Positions 1-6,739 of a DNA stretch of 10,772 nt are shown one piece after another. Positions within the stretch are counted from its first letter, which is position 1. Each line of letters begins with the position of its first letter. The position numbers and the translations under genes are program-made. A model generated the notes under the pieces. That model was not told the DNA's origin. It worked only from the letters and a program-made list of their open reading frames with translations, and made no database searches. This DNA comes from Bacillota bacterium (GTDB lineage Bacteria; Bacillota; Clostridia; Lachnospirales; Lachnospiraceae), in the NCBI GenBank assembly GCA_023393095.1, contig JAEWMT010000138.1:1-10772 (forward strand), read 5' to 3'.

Positions 1-136
1 ATTTCATAGGAAATTGCGTCCTATGAAATAAAAAGCACTCCGTGCAGGATGCGCACCTCGCGGTAAGGAAGTATGTTACTACGTAACCCGCTCGGGCGCG
101 GAGAATGTGCGCGCACATTCTTTGTTCTATATAACA
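1..136 (+). repeat. Structured interspersed repeat, copy 1
   Basis: First of three copies of a unit of about 130 bp. It is clearly richer in G and C than its surroundings. It opens with a perfect 10-bp inverted repeat (1-10 with 20-29, 9-base loop). A GCAC/GTGC hairpin (35-38 with 42-45), a GTTAC/GTAAC hairpin (75-79 with 83-87) and an 18-base perfect palindrome (103-120) follow. The copy at 9187 matches it over about 120 bases with one substitution (position 90) and one inserted base. The shared part may run to the taaca at 132-136, which recurs at the end of the third copy. No reading frame is conserved. It could be a palindromic REP- or MITE-like element or a structured RNA; no transposase or target duplication is visible. 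The window starts exactly at its first base, so its true left end is unknown. Confidence 0.9.
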
Positions 137-197
137 AACGAATCAGCAGATAATTCGTCTTGCTAGTGTTAATGGCAATCAGGTATGTATCTTATTA

Positions 198-203
198 TAT
201 AAT
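198..203 (+). promoter_or_regulatory. Possible -10 element for the chemoreceptor gene
   Basis: A perfect TATAAT lies 94 bases before the chemoreceptor start. No good -35 box sits at the usual distance; the best partner is a weak TGGCAA at 173-178. No sigma-D (motility) promoter of the TAAA/CCGATAT type was found. The rest of 137-297 is AT-rich and shows only a 6-bp ACGAAT/ATTCGT hairpin just after the repeat. Confidence 0.35.
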
Positions 204-297
204 CCGCTATTTTTTTTTCATAGCTGATAAGACTATGTTAAGTAATATGGTATTTTTACAGTAATACATAAAATAAAACGGAAAAGGGTGATCAGTT

Positions 298-2292
298 ATG
301 AAAATGAAATTGTCAGGAAGAATAGCACTCTTCGTAGGAATTCTAGTGCTGATCGTTGTAGGAGGATTGGGTGTTTCCTCAATTGTATTAAGCTATAATA
401 CAGTGGATAAGGAGGCTGAAAACGGTCTGATGGAAGCATCTAAGCAGGGAGCGAATTATATTGATTCGCAGCTACAAATACGCACTAATGTATTGGAGCA
501 GGTAGCAAAAAGAATTGATGGAAAAACAGTGGAAGAACAAATCGCAATTTTGAAAAATGAAGCAGAGGATCTGGAATATCTGGAAATGGCAATTGTCAGT
601 AAGGATGGAATAGCCCAATTTGCAGTTCATGGGGGCTTCGCGGACTTAAGTAAACAGGAGTATATACAGGAGGCTTTGAAGGGTAGGGTGTGCTTTTCAG
701 ATATCATGTTAAGCGCAGAGACTAATAATACAATAATCATGTGTGCTGTTCCCTTAACAATGAATGGCACAGTTGTTGGGGTCTTATTAGGACAAGCGAA
801 TGGAACAGAATTTGATAAAATTACGAAGCAAATGGCTTATGGGAAAAAAGGCTTTGCTTTTATTCTCGGGAAGGACGGAACCTTATATACCTATTCGAAT
901 CAGCGTTATGTCCTGAGGCAGACAAATGTAATTAAGGATATCAAAAATAACGGTATTTTTAAAGATTTCGGCTTGAATATGCAAAAGCTTGGTATGAGCA
1001 AATCCGGTATAATAAGCTATAAGCTGAATGGAGTAAAAAATGTAGTTGCAATAGAACCGATACCGAATACCGACTGGATACTTGTATTAGGTGCACCGGC
1101 AAGCCAGATCGCGGGAAATGTAAATAAACTGATGACCTTAATGATTGTTTTTTCAGTTATATTTATTGTGGCAGGGATTCTCACCTCAGTAATACTTGGA
1201 AAATCCATTTCGAAACCTATTATCGATAATGTATCAATATTGAACCGTATAGCGCAATACGATATGACCGCTGATAATAAAAAGGTTACGAAGTATAAAA
1301 AGAGGTCTGATGAAATCGGTATCATGTCTGAAGCTGTTATAACATTACAGGAAAATCTAAGACATCTTGTTGAGAAAATTGCATTGTCGGCGGAACAGGT
1401 GGCTGCTTCCTCCGAAGAATTATCAGCTACCAGTCAGCAGGCTATTTTATCGGCTAATGAAGTAGCGGGTGCTGTTCAGGATATAGCAGGCAGTGCAAGT
1501 GATCAATCGAATGATACGGAACAGGGACAGGCACAGATAGGCCTTCTGGGCGGTATTATCGAGAACGAACTTGATCTGATAACAAAATTGAATCGTACAG
1601 CAGACCTGGTGGAAACATTAAAAGATGAAGGCTCTGAAATTGTAAACGATTTAATAATAAAAACCGACAATACAAATCGTAATTCAATGAATGTCCAAAA
1701 TATCATAAAAGAGACGAATGAAAGAGTTAATAAAATAAGCACAGCAAGTCAGATGATTCAAATGATTGCAAGTCAGACAAACCTGTTAGCTCTCAATGCG
1801 GCAATTGAAGCTGCAAGAGCCGGCGAAGCAGGAAAAGGTTTCTCGGTAGTAGCTGATGAAATCAGAAAACTGGCTGAGCAATCGAATGAATTCAGTTCTG
1901 TTATTATTGATGATATCGAGCAACTGATACAAAAAAGTGAGCAGGCAGTTACGATTATGTCAGTAGTTAGTGATGATCTGAAGGAACAGACAGATCGTGT
2001 CAATCGTACCAATGAGACATTTGACGGAATAGCCAGTGCAATTGGAAATGTAAAAGAATCAATCATTACTTTGAATCAGTCAAGTGATGAAATGGGAGTA
2101 AAGAAGGATGATATTATAGAGATCATGAAAAAGCTCTCTGCAATTTCCGAAGAAAATGCTGCAGGAACACAGGAAGCAGCTGCTTCAATTGAAGAACAAA
2201 CTGCTTCCATCAATGAGATTGCGAATTCCTGTGAAAGTCTGTCAAGATTAGCGGAAGAAATGCAAAAGAGTATTGCAATGTTCAAATTTTGA
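298..2292 (+). CDS. Methyl-accepting chemotaxis protein with dCache-like sensor
   Basis: A membrane chemoreceptor of 664 residues that passes ligand binding outside the cell to the CheA/CheW array. The order is typical: short cytoplasmic start, membrane helix at about 7-31, extracellular domain at about 35-275, second helix at about 278-300, HAMP linker at about 301-356, then a long helical signalling domain. The sensor is of double-Cache type by length and by the DWILVLGAP-like end before the second helix. The signalling tip is clear at about 490-530, with SQTNLLALNAAIEAARAGE followed by GKGFSVVADEIRKLAEQS. The C-terminus ends IAMFKF, with no NWETF-type tether for CheR/CheB. An AAGGGTG ribosome site lies 8 bases before the ATG. 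No chemotaxis or flagellar gene is adjacent, so it is an orphan receptor. The ligand cannot be told from the sequence. Confidence 0.95.
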   Translation: MKMKLSGRIALFVGILVLIVVGGLGVSSIVLSYNTVDKEAENGLMEASKQGANYIDSQLQIRTNVLEQVAKRIDGKTVEEQIAILKNEAEDLEYLEMAIVSKDGIAQFAVHGGFADLSKQEYIQEALKGRVCFSDIMLSAETNNTIIMCAVPLTMNGTVVGVLLGQANGTEFDKITKQMAYGKKGFAFILGKDGTLYTYSNQRYVLRQTNVIKDIKNNGIFKDFGLNMQKLGMSKSGIISYKLNGVKNVVAIEPIPNTDWILVLGAPASQIAGNVNKLMTLMIVFSVIFIVAGILTSVILGKSISKPIIDNVSILNRIAQYDMTADNKKVTKYKKRSDEIGIMSEAVITLQENLRHLVEKIALSAEQVAASSEELSATSQQAILSANEVAGAVQDIAGSASDQSNDTEQGQAQIGLLGGIIENELDLITKLNRTADLVETLKDEGSEIVNDLIIKTDNTNRNSMNVQNIIKETNERVNKISTASQMIQMIASQTNLLALNAAIEAARAGEAGKGFSVVADEIRKLAEQSNEFSSVIIDDIEQLIQKSEQAVTIMSVVSDDLKEQTDRVNRTNETFDGIASAIGNVKESIITLNQSSDEMGVKKDDIIEIMKKLSAISEENAAGTQEAAASIEEQTASINEIANSCESLSRLAEEMQKSIAMFKF

Positions 2293-2341
2293 AATTAGTG
2301 TAAATACTTCATCAAAAGTTAGCTGAGTAAGCGCCAGATTG

Positions 2342-2350
2342 TGATATAAT
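2342..2350 (+). promoter_or_regulatory. Extended -10 promoter for the Nudix gene
   Basis: TGATATAAT is a perfect TATAAT with the TGn extension, 48 bases before the Nudix start. The -35 region is poor, which an extended -10 can compensate for. It suggests the Nudix gene is transcribed separately from the chemoreceptor, although no terminator is visible between them. Confidence 0.6.
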
Positions 2351-2397
2351 AATCCGAGGAATATTGAAAAGAGAATATTACAAAGGAGGTACTTATC

Positions 2398-2973
2398 TTG
2401 AAACTTATCAATTTAAAAAACATTTTTAACAGCTATTTAAAAATGTATGAAATAATCTATGAAAATTCTGATGGAGAAATGAAAAAGTATGAAATGGCCA
2501 GTAGAACGGGGAATTTAACACTACAGACCATGGGAGAGAAAGTAAATGCAGTTATGATTGTTCCTGTGGTAGGTGATAAAGTTCTATTAAGCAAAGAGTT
2601 CCGATTACCATTAAACAGATGGGTATATAATTATCCGGCAGGCATAATCGATCCGGGAGAAACAATTGAAGAAGCAGCAATTCGGGAATTACGCGAGGAA
2701 ACCGGATTAATAGTAAGTGAGATTATTTATGCATTACCACCGGCATTTTCATCTGCAGGATTAACGGATGAAAGAGTTGCAGTAGTATTTGCAAAAGCAG
2801 AAGGCGAAATTCTTGGATCGGATAATGTGAATGAGGAAATCGAATCGAAGCTTTATACCCTAGAGGAGTTGAAAGAGATAATATACAGCTCCAACGCAAT
2901 GTGCAGCAGGACGCAGTTGGCGTCATTAATACTAATTCAAAGCAATGGGGATCTGAATAAGTTTAAGCATTAA
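2398..2973 (+). CDS. Nudix hydrolase, ADP-ribose pyrophosphatase type
   Basis: A soluble enzyme of 191 residues expected to hydrolyse a nucleoside diphosphate linked to another group, most likely ADP-ribose to AMP and ribose 5-phosphate. The full Nudix box lies at residues 82-104: G82, E88, then RELREETGL, matching GX5EX7REUXEEXGU; its glutamates bind the catalytic Mg2+. The region before it (KEFRLPLNRWVYNYPAG) is typical of the ADP-ribose pyrophosphatase branch. The start codon is TTG, chosen because a strong AAAGGAGGT (2382-2390) sits 7 bases before it; the next ATG at 2442 has no such site. Length fits the family. It has its own promoter and ends before a long hairpin shared with the convergent ATPase gene. 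The exact substrate is inferred from family resemblance. Confidence 0.9.
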   Translation: MKLINLKNIFNSYLKMYEIIYENSDGEMKKYEMASRTGNLTLQTMGEKVNAVMIVPVVGDKVLLSKEFRLPLNRWVYNYPAGIIDPGETIEEAAIRELREETGLIVSEIIYALPPAFSSAGLTDERVAVVFAKAEGEILGSDNVNEEIESKLYTLEELKEIIYSSNAMCSRTQLASLILIQSNGDLNKFKH

Positions 2974-3024
2974 TTAGTATTCAAGTATGAAAGATTTATC
3001 CAAGCATTGATTAGAAACATAAGT

Positions 3025-3069
3025 GGGTTATCGCAAATTTGCCATTATAATAGCATTTTGCGATAACCC
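3025..3069. terminator. Long hairpin between convergent genes, probable bidirectional terminator
   Basis: A perfect 13-bp inverted repeat (3025-3037 with 3057-3069, arm GGGTTATCGCAAA) surrounds a 19-base loop. It lies in the 106 bases between the ends of the Nudix gene (+) and the cation ATPase gene (-), where a shared terminator is expected. The following T-tracts are interrupted on both strands, so termination efficiency is uncertain. Confidence 0.7.
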
Positions 3070-3079
3070 GTTTATTGAT

Positions 3080-5734
3080 TTATTTTATATTATTATATTT
3101 TTTATCCTTCCTACGTTGAAAAAACTTAACAATTTCAACAATAGGAATAACGATAACGCCAAGACCCATAGCGATGATGTATTCCATTAAGGAAATACTT
3201 TCGAAATCGAAGGCATTTGCCAGTAAAGGAATGAAGATTACGGCTGTTGTTAATAGAAAGGAAGCAGCCATCGCTCCATATAAATATTTATTTTGATGTT
3301 TTATTCGAAAAATGGATTGCCTTCTACTTCTCATATTAATAGAATGGAACATCTCTGCCATCGACAATGTTAAAAATGCCATAGTGATTCCAGCAGGACT
3401 TTCGGCAATTTCAAATACACCAGTTTCCATAAAATGTCCAATGAAATAAGCTGCTACGGTAACAACTGTGATCATAATTCCCTGCCAGATTGCATCAAAT
3501 CCTAGCCCTCGTGCAAAAATTCCTTCCTTTGAATTACGAGGGGGGCGTTTCATAGTATCGGCTTCTCCTTTTTCCATACCGAGAGCAACAGCTGGGAAAG
3601 CATCAGTGATCAGGTTAATCCATAATAGATGAACCGGCTTTAAAATGGTAAAGCCCAATAATGTGGATACAAAGATGGACAGTACCTCGGAGAGATTGGA
3701 TGAAAGTAAAAACTGGATTGCTTTTCTAATATTATCATAGATGCGTCGACCCTCTTCCACGGCATGTACAATCGTTGCAAAGTTATCATCGGCAAGAACC
3801 ATGTCTGCAACATTCTTAGTTACATCCGTTCCGGTAATACCCATACCAATACCAATATCAGAAGTCTTTATGGAAGGTGCATCGTTTACACCATCACCGG
3901 TCATAGCTACTATCATATCTTTATTCTGCCAAGCTTTTACGATCCGAACCTTATGTTCCGGCTGTACACGGGCATAAACGCAATATTTTGCGATATCCTG
4001 ATTTAACTGCTCATCACTTAATTCATTTAATTCAGCTCCGGTTAATGCTTCTGAAGCATCCTTGATAATCCCTAATTGTTTTGCTATTGCTACGGCGGTA
4101 TCTTTGTGATCTCCCGTTATCATGATGGTACGGACACCAGCTGCTTTACATTCTACAATTGCGTCCTTAACTTCAGGGCGTATAGGGTCAATCATACCGG
4201 TTAAACCAATCAGACAAAGATCTTTTTCTAAATACTCAGCAGTCTGCTCCTCAGGCATCTGTTTCCAGCTTCGAAAACCTGCAGCCAGAACACGAAGTGC
4301 CTGATCTGCCAAAGATTTATTAGCTTTCAGAAACTCTTCCCTAATTTTATCTGTCATCGGTTTTTGCTCGGAGCCATCCCAGTATGAGGTGCAGCGGGCA
4401 ATTAGAATATCTGGAGCACCTTTGGTATACTGCTCAAAGCTTTCGTCCTTCAGTTTATGAATCGTACTCATCAGTTTTCTCTGTGAATCGAATGGAATTT
4501 CACCTACTCGAGGAGTTGCTGCCTCGGCGGTATTCTTAGGTACACCTAGCTTATAAGCATAATTGATAAGAGCTGCTTCCGTAGGTTCTCCCTCCGCCTC
4601 ATTGGCATCATTTAAATGTGCATCGCAGCAAAGTGCCATGGCACGGCCTAGAAAAAGTTCATCCTTACAATAACGATCCACAACAGTCATTTTATTCTGT
4701 GTTAATGTACCTGTCTTATCGGAGCATATAACATTGGTGCAACCCAAAGTTTCTACGGCTGTTAATTTACGAATTACAGCGTTTCTTTTAGACATATTGG
4801 TAACACCAATTGATAAAACAATAGTAACTACAGCAGCAAGACCTTCCGGAATCGCTGCAACAGCAAGAGATACGGCAACCATGAAGGTTCTAAGAAGGCT
4901 TTCTCCCGTAATATCAGGATAGATGCGCAATACACTAAATGCAAAGATAAATGCACAGATACCAAGAACTAGCCAACTTAAAGTTTTGCTAAGCTGATTT
5001 AATTTAAGCTGCAGGGGAGTGGCATTTTCCTGAGCCTGAGTGATGGCATCCGCAATCTTTCCCATCTCCGTATTCATGCCAGTAGCGGTAATAACTGCAG
5101 TTCCGCGACCATATACAACAGTACTTCCCATGTATACCATGTTTCTGCGATCGCCAAGTGAGATATCCTTTTGATCGCCCAAGCTTAAAGCATTGATTAG
5201 TTTGTCAACTGGCACACTTTCACCGGTTAATGCGGCTTCCTCCACCTTCATGCTGGCCTGGTCCAATATTCTGGCATCAGCAGGTATGGAATCGCCTGCT
5301 TCCAGAATAATAATATCACCTGGCACAACATCTTCGCTTTTTACTGACTGTATTTTTCCATCACGTTTAACCTTGGAGGTTGCTGCAGATATCGCCTGTA
5401 ATGCTTCAATTGCTTTTTCTGCCTTACTTTCCTGATAAACACCCAAGATAGAATTAATGATGACAACTGCCAGTATAATTATGACATCAGCAAAGGATTC
5501 ATTGGCATAAATTGCAGTGATACCGGAAACCAATGCAGCAGCCATCAGGATAAGAACCATCGGATCCTTTAGCTGATTAAGAAAACGTAACAAAAGCGGA
5601 GTTTTTTTTGCTTCCTTTAGCTTATTCTTACCGTATTGCTCCAAACGTTTACTGACTTCCACATTGGTTAGTCCATCTGCACTCGTTGTTAATTGCTGCA
5701 GAACTTCTTTTGTTGATTGCAAGTACTCTCTCAT
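3080..5734 (-). CDS. P-type cation ATPase (Ca2+/Mn2+ type, P2A), probable Mn2+ exporter
   Basis: An 884-residue ATP-driven membrane pump. Motifs in order: TGES (170-173, actuator), PEGL in helix M4 (296-299), DKTGTLT (339-345, with phosphorylated Asp339), KGAPD (438-442, nucleotide site), TGDGVNDAP (612-620). Compared with SERCA, the residues of both Ca2+ sites appear present: VAAIPEG in M4, Asn680 and Glu683 in M5, Asn707, Thr710 and Asp711 in M6, and Glu794 in M8. The ATG at 5734 has AGGAGG at 5741-5746. The leader carries a Mn2+ riboswitch, so the physiological cargo is probably Mn2+, perhaps with Ca2+. Streptococcal MgtA (also called CaxP) and lactococcal YoaB are known riboswitch-controlled pumps of this class. 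The family is firm; the ion is inferred from motif and regulation. A TetR gene lies upstream on the same strand, but this gene has its own promoter. Confidence 0.95.
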   Translation of the reverse strand: MREYLQSTKEVLQQLTTSADGLTNVEVSKRLEQYGKNKLKEAKKTPLLLRFLNQLKDPMVLILMAAALVSGITAIYANESFADVIIILAVVIINSILGVYQESKAEKAIEALQAISAATSKVKRDGKIQSVKSEDVVPGDIIILEAGDSIPADARILDQASMKVEEAALTGESVPVDKLINALSLGDQKDISLGDRRNMVYMGSTVVYGRGTAVITATGMNTEMGKIADAITQAQENATPLQLKLNQLSKTLSWLVLGICAFIFAFSVLRIYPDITGESLLRTFMVAVSLAVAAIPEGLAAVVTIVLSIGVTNMSKRNAVIRKLTAVETLGCTNVICSDKTGTLTQNKMTVVDRYCKDELFLGRAMALCCDAHLNDANEAEGEPTEAALINYAYKLGVPKNTAEAATPRVGEIPFDSQRKLMSTIHKLKDESFEQYTKGAPDILIARCTSYWDGSEQKPMTDKIREEFLKANKSLADQALRVLAAGFRSWKQMPEEQTAEYLEKDLCLIGLTGMIDPIRPEVKDAIVECKAAGVRTIMITGDHKDTAVAIAKQLGIIKDASEALTGAELNELSDEQLNQDIAKYCVYARVQPEHKVRIVKAWQNKDMIVAMTGDGVNDAPSIKTSDIGIGMGITGTDVTKNVADMVLADDNFATIVHAVEEGRRIYDNIRKAIQFLLSSNLSEVLSIFVSTLLGFTILKPVHLLWINLITDAFPAVALGMEKGEADTMKRPPRNSKEGIFARGLGFDAIWQGIMITVVTVAAYFIGHFMETGVFEIAESPAGITMAFLTLSMAEMFHSINMRSRRQSIFRIKHQNKYLYGAMAASFLLTTAVIFIPLLANAFDFESISLMEYIIAMGLGVIVIPIVEIVKFFQRRKDKKYNNIK

Positions 5735-5749
5735 TAATATCCTCCTAAT

Positions 5750-5779
5750 AAAAAAAGATCAAGTTTCTGTACTTGATCT
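5750..5779 (-). terminator. Intrinsic terminator in the ATPase leader (riboswitch expression platform)
   Basis: Read on the minus strand, a perfect 9-bp stem (AGATCAAGT, 5779-5771, with ACTTGATCT, 5764-5756; 6-base loop) runs into seven consecutive T (5756-5750). It ends only four bases before the AGGAGG of the ATPase gene. A competing hairpin pairs 5801-5792 with 5776-5767 (perfect 10 bp, CTGTACTTGA with TCAAGTACAG) and destroys the terminator stem. This is a premature stop with its antiterminator, not the end of a gene. Confidence 0.88.
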
Positions 5780-5809
5780 ATCAAAAATAACTCAAGTACA
5801 GTTTAACTG

Positions 5810-5911
5810 CACATGAGTCTCATATTTTAAGATAAGCCAGGCTAATAAAACATAGCCAGAGATGTTGACTTACCACGCATTTGTTATTTGCGCTAATTAC
5901 TCCCTCATATA
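5810..5911 (-). promoter_or_regulatory. yybP-ykoY type manganese riboswitch aptamer
   Basis: The minus-strand leader resembles the yybP-ykoY (Mn2+) aptamer. Closing stem P1 pairs TATATGA (5911-5905) with TCATGTG (5816-5810), seven pairs including two G-U. Directly inside it are GGGAGTA (5904-5898) at the 5' end and GAGAC (5821-5817) at the 3' end. Inner elements include a GCGCA/TGCGT hairpin, TCAACATCTCTGGC, a GGCTA/TAGCC hairpin and a GTAAG/CTTAT stem. In this class, Mn2+ stabilises the aptamer and allows transcription. The P1 3' strand overlaps a hairpin at 5790-5818 that would sequester the antiterminator strand, so the wiring predicts expression ON with Mn2+. The class was recognised by eye from conserved motifs and by its known partner, a P-type ATPase. 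Confidence 0.85.
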
Positions 5912-5919
5912 ACATCAAA

Positions 5920-5949
5920 AATATAACATGGATTTTGAAGCGTTGTCAA
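5920..5949 (-). promoter_or_regulatory. Sigma-A promoter of the ATPase leader
   Basis: On the minus strand a perfect TTGACA (5949-5944) is followed after 18 bases by TATATT (5925-5920), which has a TG extension just before it. The predicted start near 5913 falls right at the first base of the riboswitch P1 stem (5911). Confidence 0.82.
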
Positions 5950-5971
5950 TATGTTATATATTAACAATTGA
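5946..5971. promoter_or_regulatory. Imperfect dyad overlapping the ATPase -35 box
   Basis: A 26-base near-palindrome (TCAAT-T-GTTA with TAAC-A-(T)-ATTGA on the minus strand) forms ten pairs with one bulged base. One end overlaps the TTGACA -35 box. It might be a protein-binding operator, or a hairpin just after the TetR gene, but it lacks the T-run of a terminator. It does not resemble MntR or Fur boxes I know. Confidence 0.4.
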
Positions 5972-5993
5972 TTAAAATGATATGTCCAAAAAA

Positions 5994-6563
5994 TTAGTGT
6001 ATTAATATTCCATGAAGTAACAAATTATGAAGATGATGAATTTCACTTTTTAAATGATCTGGATCAAGTGGTATATTATTAATGCTATCGAAGAATTTCA
6101 AAATTGTTTGGGTGGGTATCGAGGTATCAATAGCTCCTTCTTTTTTCCCTTCTTCTATAAAATCACGGTAAAGGTTTCTTTGAATTTCACGTTGCCCTTT
6201 ATCTATGATTCTAATAAAATCTTTTTCAGCCAGAGAAATGGTTGAAAAATATTCTGATAGTGAAACGGCTGTATTATCGGTACATAAGGATAGCGCATTT
6301 GTAAGCTTTTTTTCAAAAGGAAGGTCGGATTCTAAAATATTTCTGGCAGTTTTAAAATTTTCCGTAAAAATATATTGAATACATTCCAGTACCAGATTCT
6401 CTTTGCTTCCATAGTAATTATATATTGAAACAGGGGAGACGTTAGCCCGATTTGCAATCTGTTTCATAGAAGCAGCGGATAAACCATTTTCATTGATTAG
6501 AGCTAAGGTCGCTTCCATAATGGCAGATTTTTTATTAGCGGTACGAATCTCATATTTATTCAT
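5994..6563 (-). CDS. TetR/AcrR-family transcriptional regulator
   Basis: A DNA-binding repressor-type protein of 189 residues. The N-terminal helix-turn-helix is clear at about residues 14-55 (IANRANVSPVSIYNYYGSKE around the recognition helix). The C-terminal part is a variable helical ligand and dimer domain without recognisable ligand residues. I chose the ATG at 6563 because GGAGG (6577-6573) lies 9 bases before it. An in-frame ATG at 6596 would add 11 residues, but it lacks a ribosome site and overlaps the perfect TATAAT of the gene's own promoter, so it would precede the transcript start. The gene is divergent from the flavodoxin-ferredoxin gene. Repeats cover both promoters, suggesting that it represses itself and that neighbour. 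The inducer is unknown. Confidence 0.9.
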   Translation of the reverse strand: MNKYEIRTANKKSAIMEATLALINENGLSAASMKQIANRANVSPVSIYNYYGSKENLVLECIQYIFTENFKTARNILESDLPFEKKLTNALSLCTDNTAVSLSEYFSTISLAEKDFIRIIDKGQREIQRNLYRDFIEEGKKEGAIDTSIPTQTILKFFDSINNIPLDPDHLKSEIHHLHNLLLHGILIH

Positions 6564-6594
6564 TGGGTTAAGCCTCCGATCGTTAATATACTTC

Positions 6595-6623
6595 ATTATA
6601 ATAATTGGGTTTTAAAATATCAA
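6595..6623 (-). promoter_or_regulatory. Promoter of the TetR-family gene
   Basis: On the minus strand TTGATA (6623-6618), a 17-base spacer and a perfect TATAAT (6600-6595). The predicted start near 6588 lies 25 bases before the ATG at 6563. The spacer and -35 box coincide with the first 26-base direct repeat, so a protein bound there would block it. Confidence 0.8.
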
Positions 6624-6718
6624 TAGTAAAGAATAATTGAGTTTTGAAATATCAATAGAAATATTACAAAACTTATTGACAGATTGAGGGAAAAGATTTA
6701 CGATAAGTTTTGAAATAT
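6601..6718. promoter_or_regulatory. Operator-like repeat cluster between tetR and redox gene
   Basis: Two 26-base direct repeats (6601-6626 and 6633-6658) differ at two bases and start 32 bases apart, about three helical turns. Their core AGTTTTGAAATAT also occurs at 6706-6718 and, inverted with one change, at 6661-6673. The last two form a 17-base inverted repeat with one mismatch that brackets the plus-strand promoter. The first overlies the minus-strand promoter. The layout is that expected for binding sites of the adjacent TetR protein; binding itself is inferred. Confidence 0.72.
6676..6704 (+). promoter_or_regulatory. Promoter of the flavodoxin-ferredoxin gene
   Basis: A perfect TTGACA (6676-6681), 17 bases, then TACGAT (6699-6704, four of six matches). 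The predicted start is near 6711. Operator-like elements lie immediately upstream (6661-6673) and immediately downstream (6706-6718). Confidence 0.75.
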
Positions 6719-6739
6719 TATAAAGGAGATTACAAAACT

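Noticed and set aside
3741..5435. Plus-strand reading frames inside the ATPase gene
   Set aside because: They are shadows opposite a well-conserved coding sequence, with no ribosome sites or recognisable domains.
6564..6596. Upstream ATG that would extend the TetR protein by 11 residues
   Set aside because: It has no ribosome site and overlaps the TATAAT of the gene's own promoter, while GGAGG serves the ATG at 6563.
6710..6739. Upstream in-frame TTG for the flavodoxin-ferredoxin protein
   Set aside because: It sits at the predicted transcript start and in an operator element. AAGGAG serves the ATG at 6740, where the conserved fold begins.
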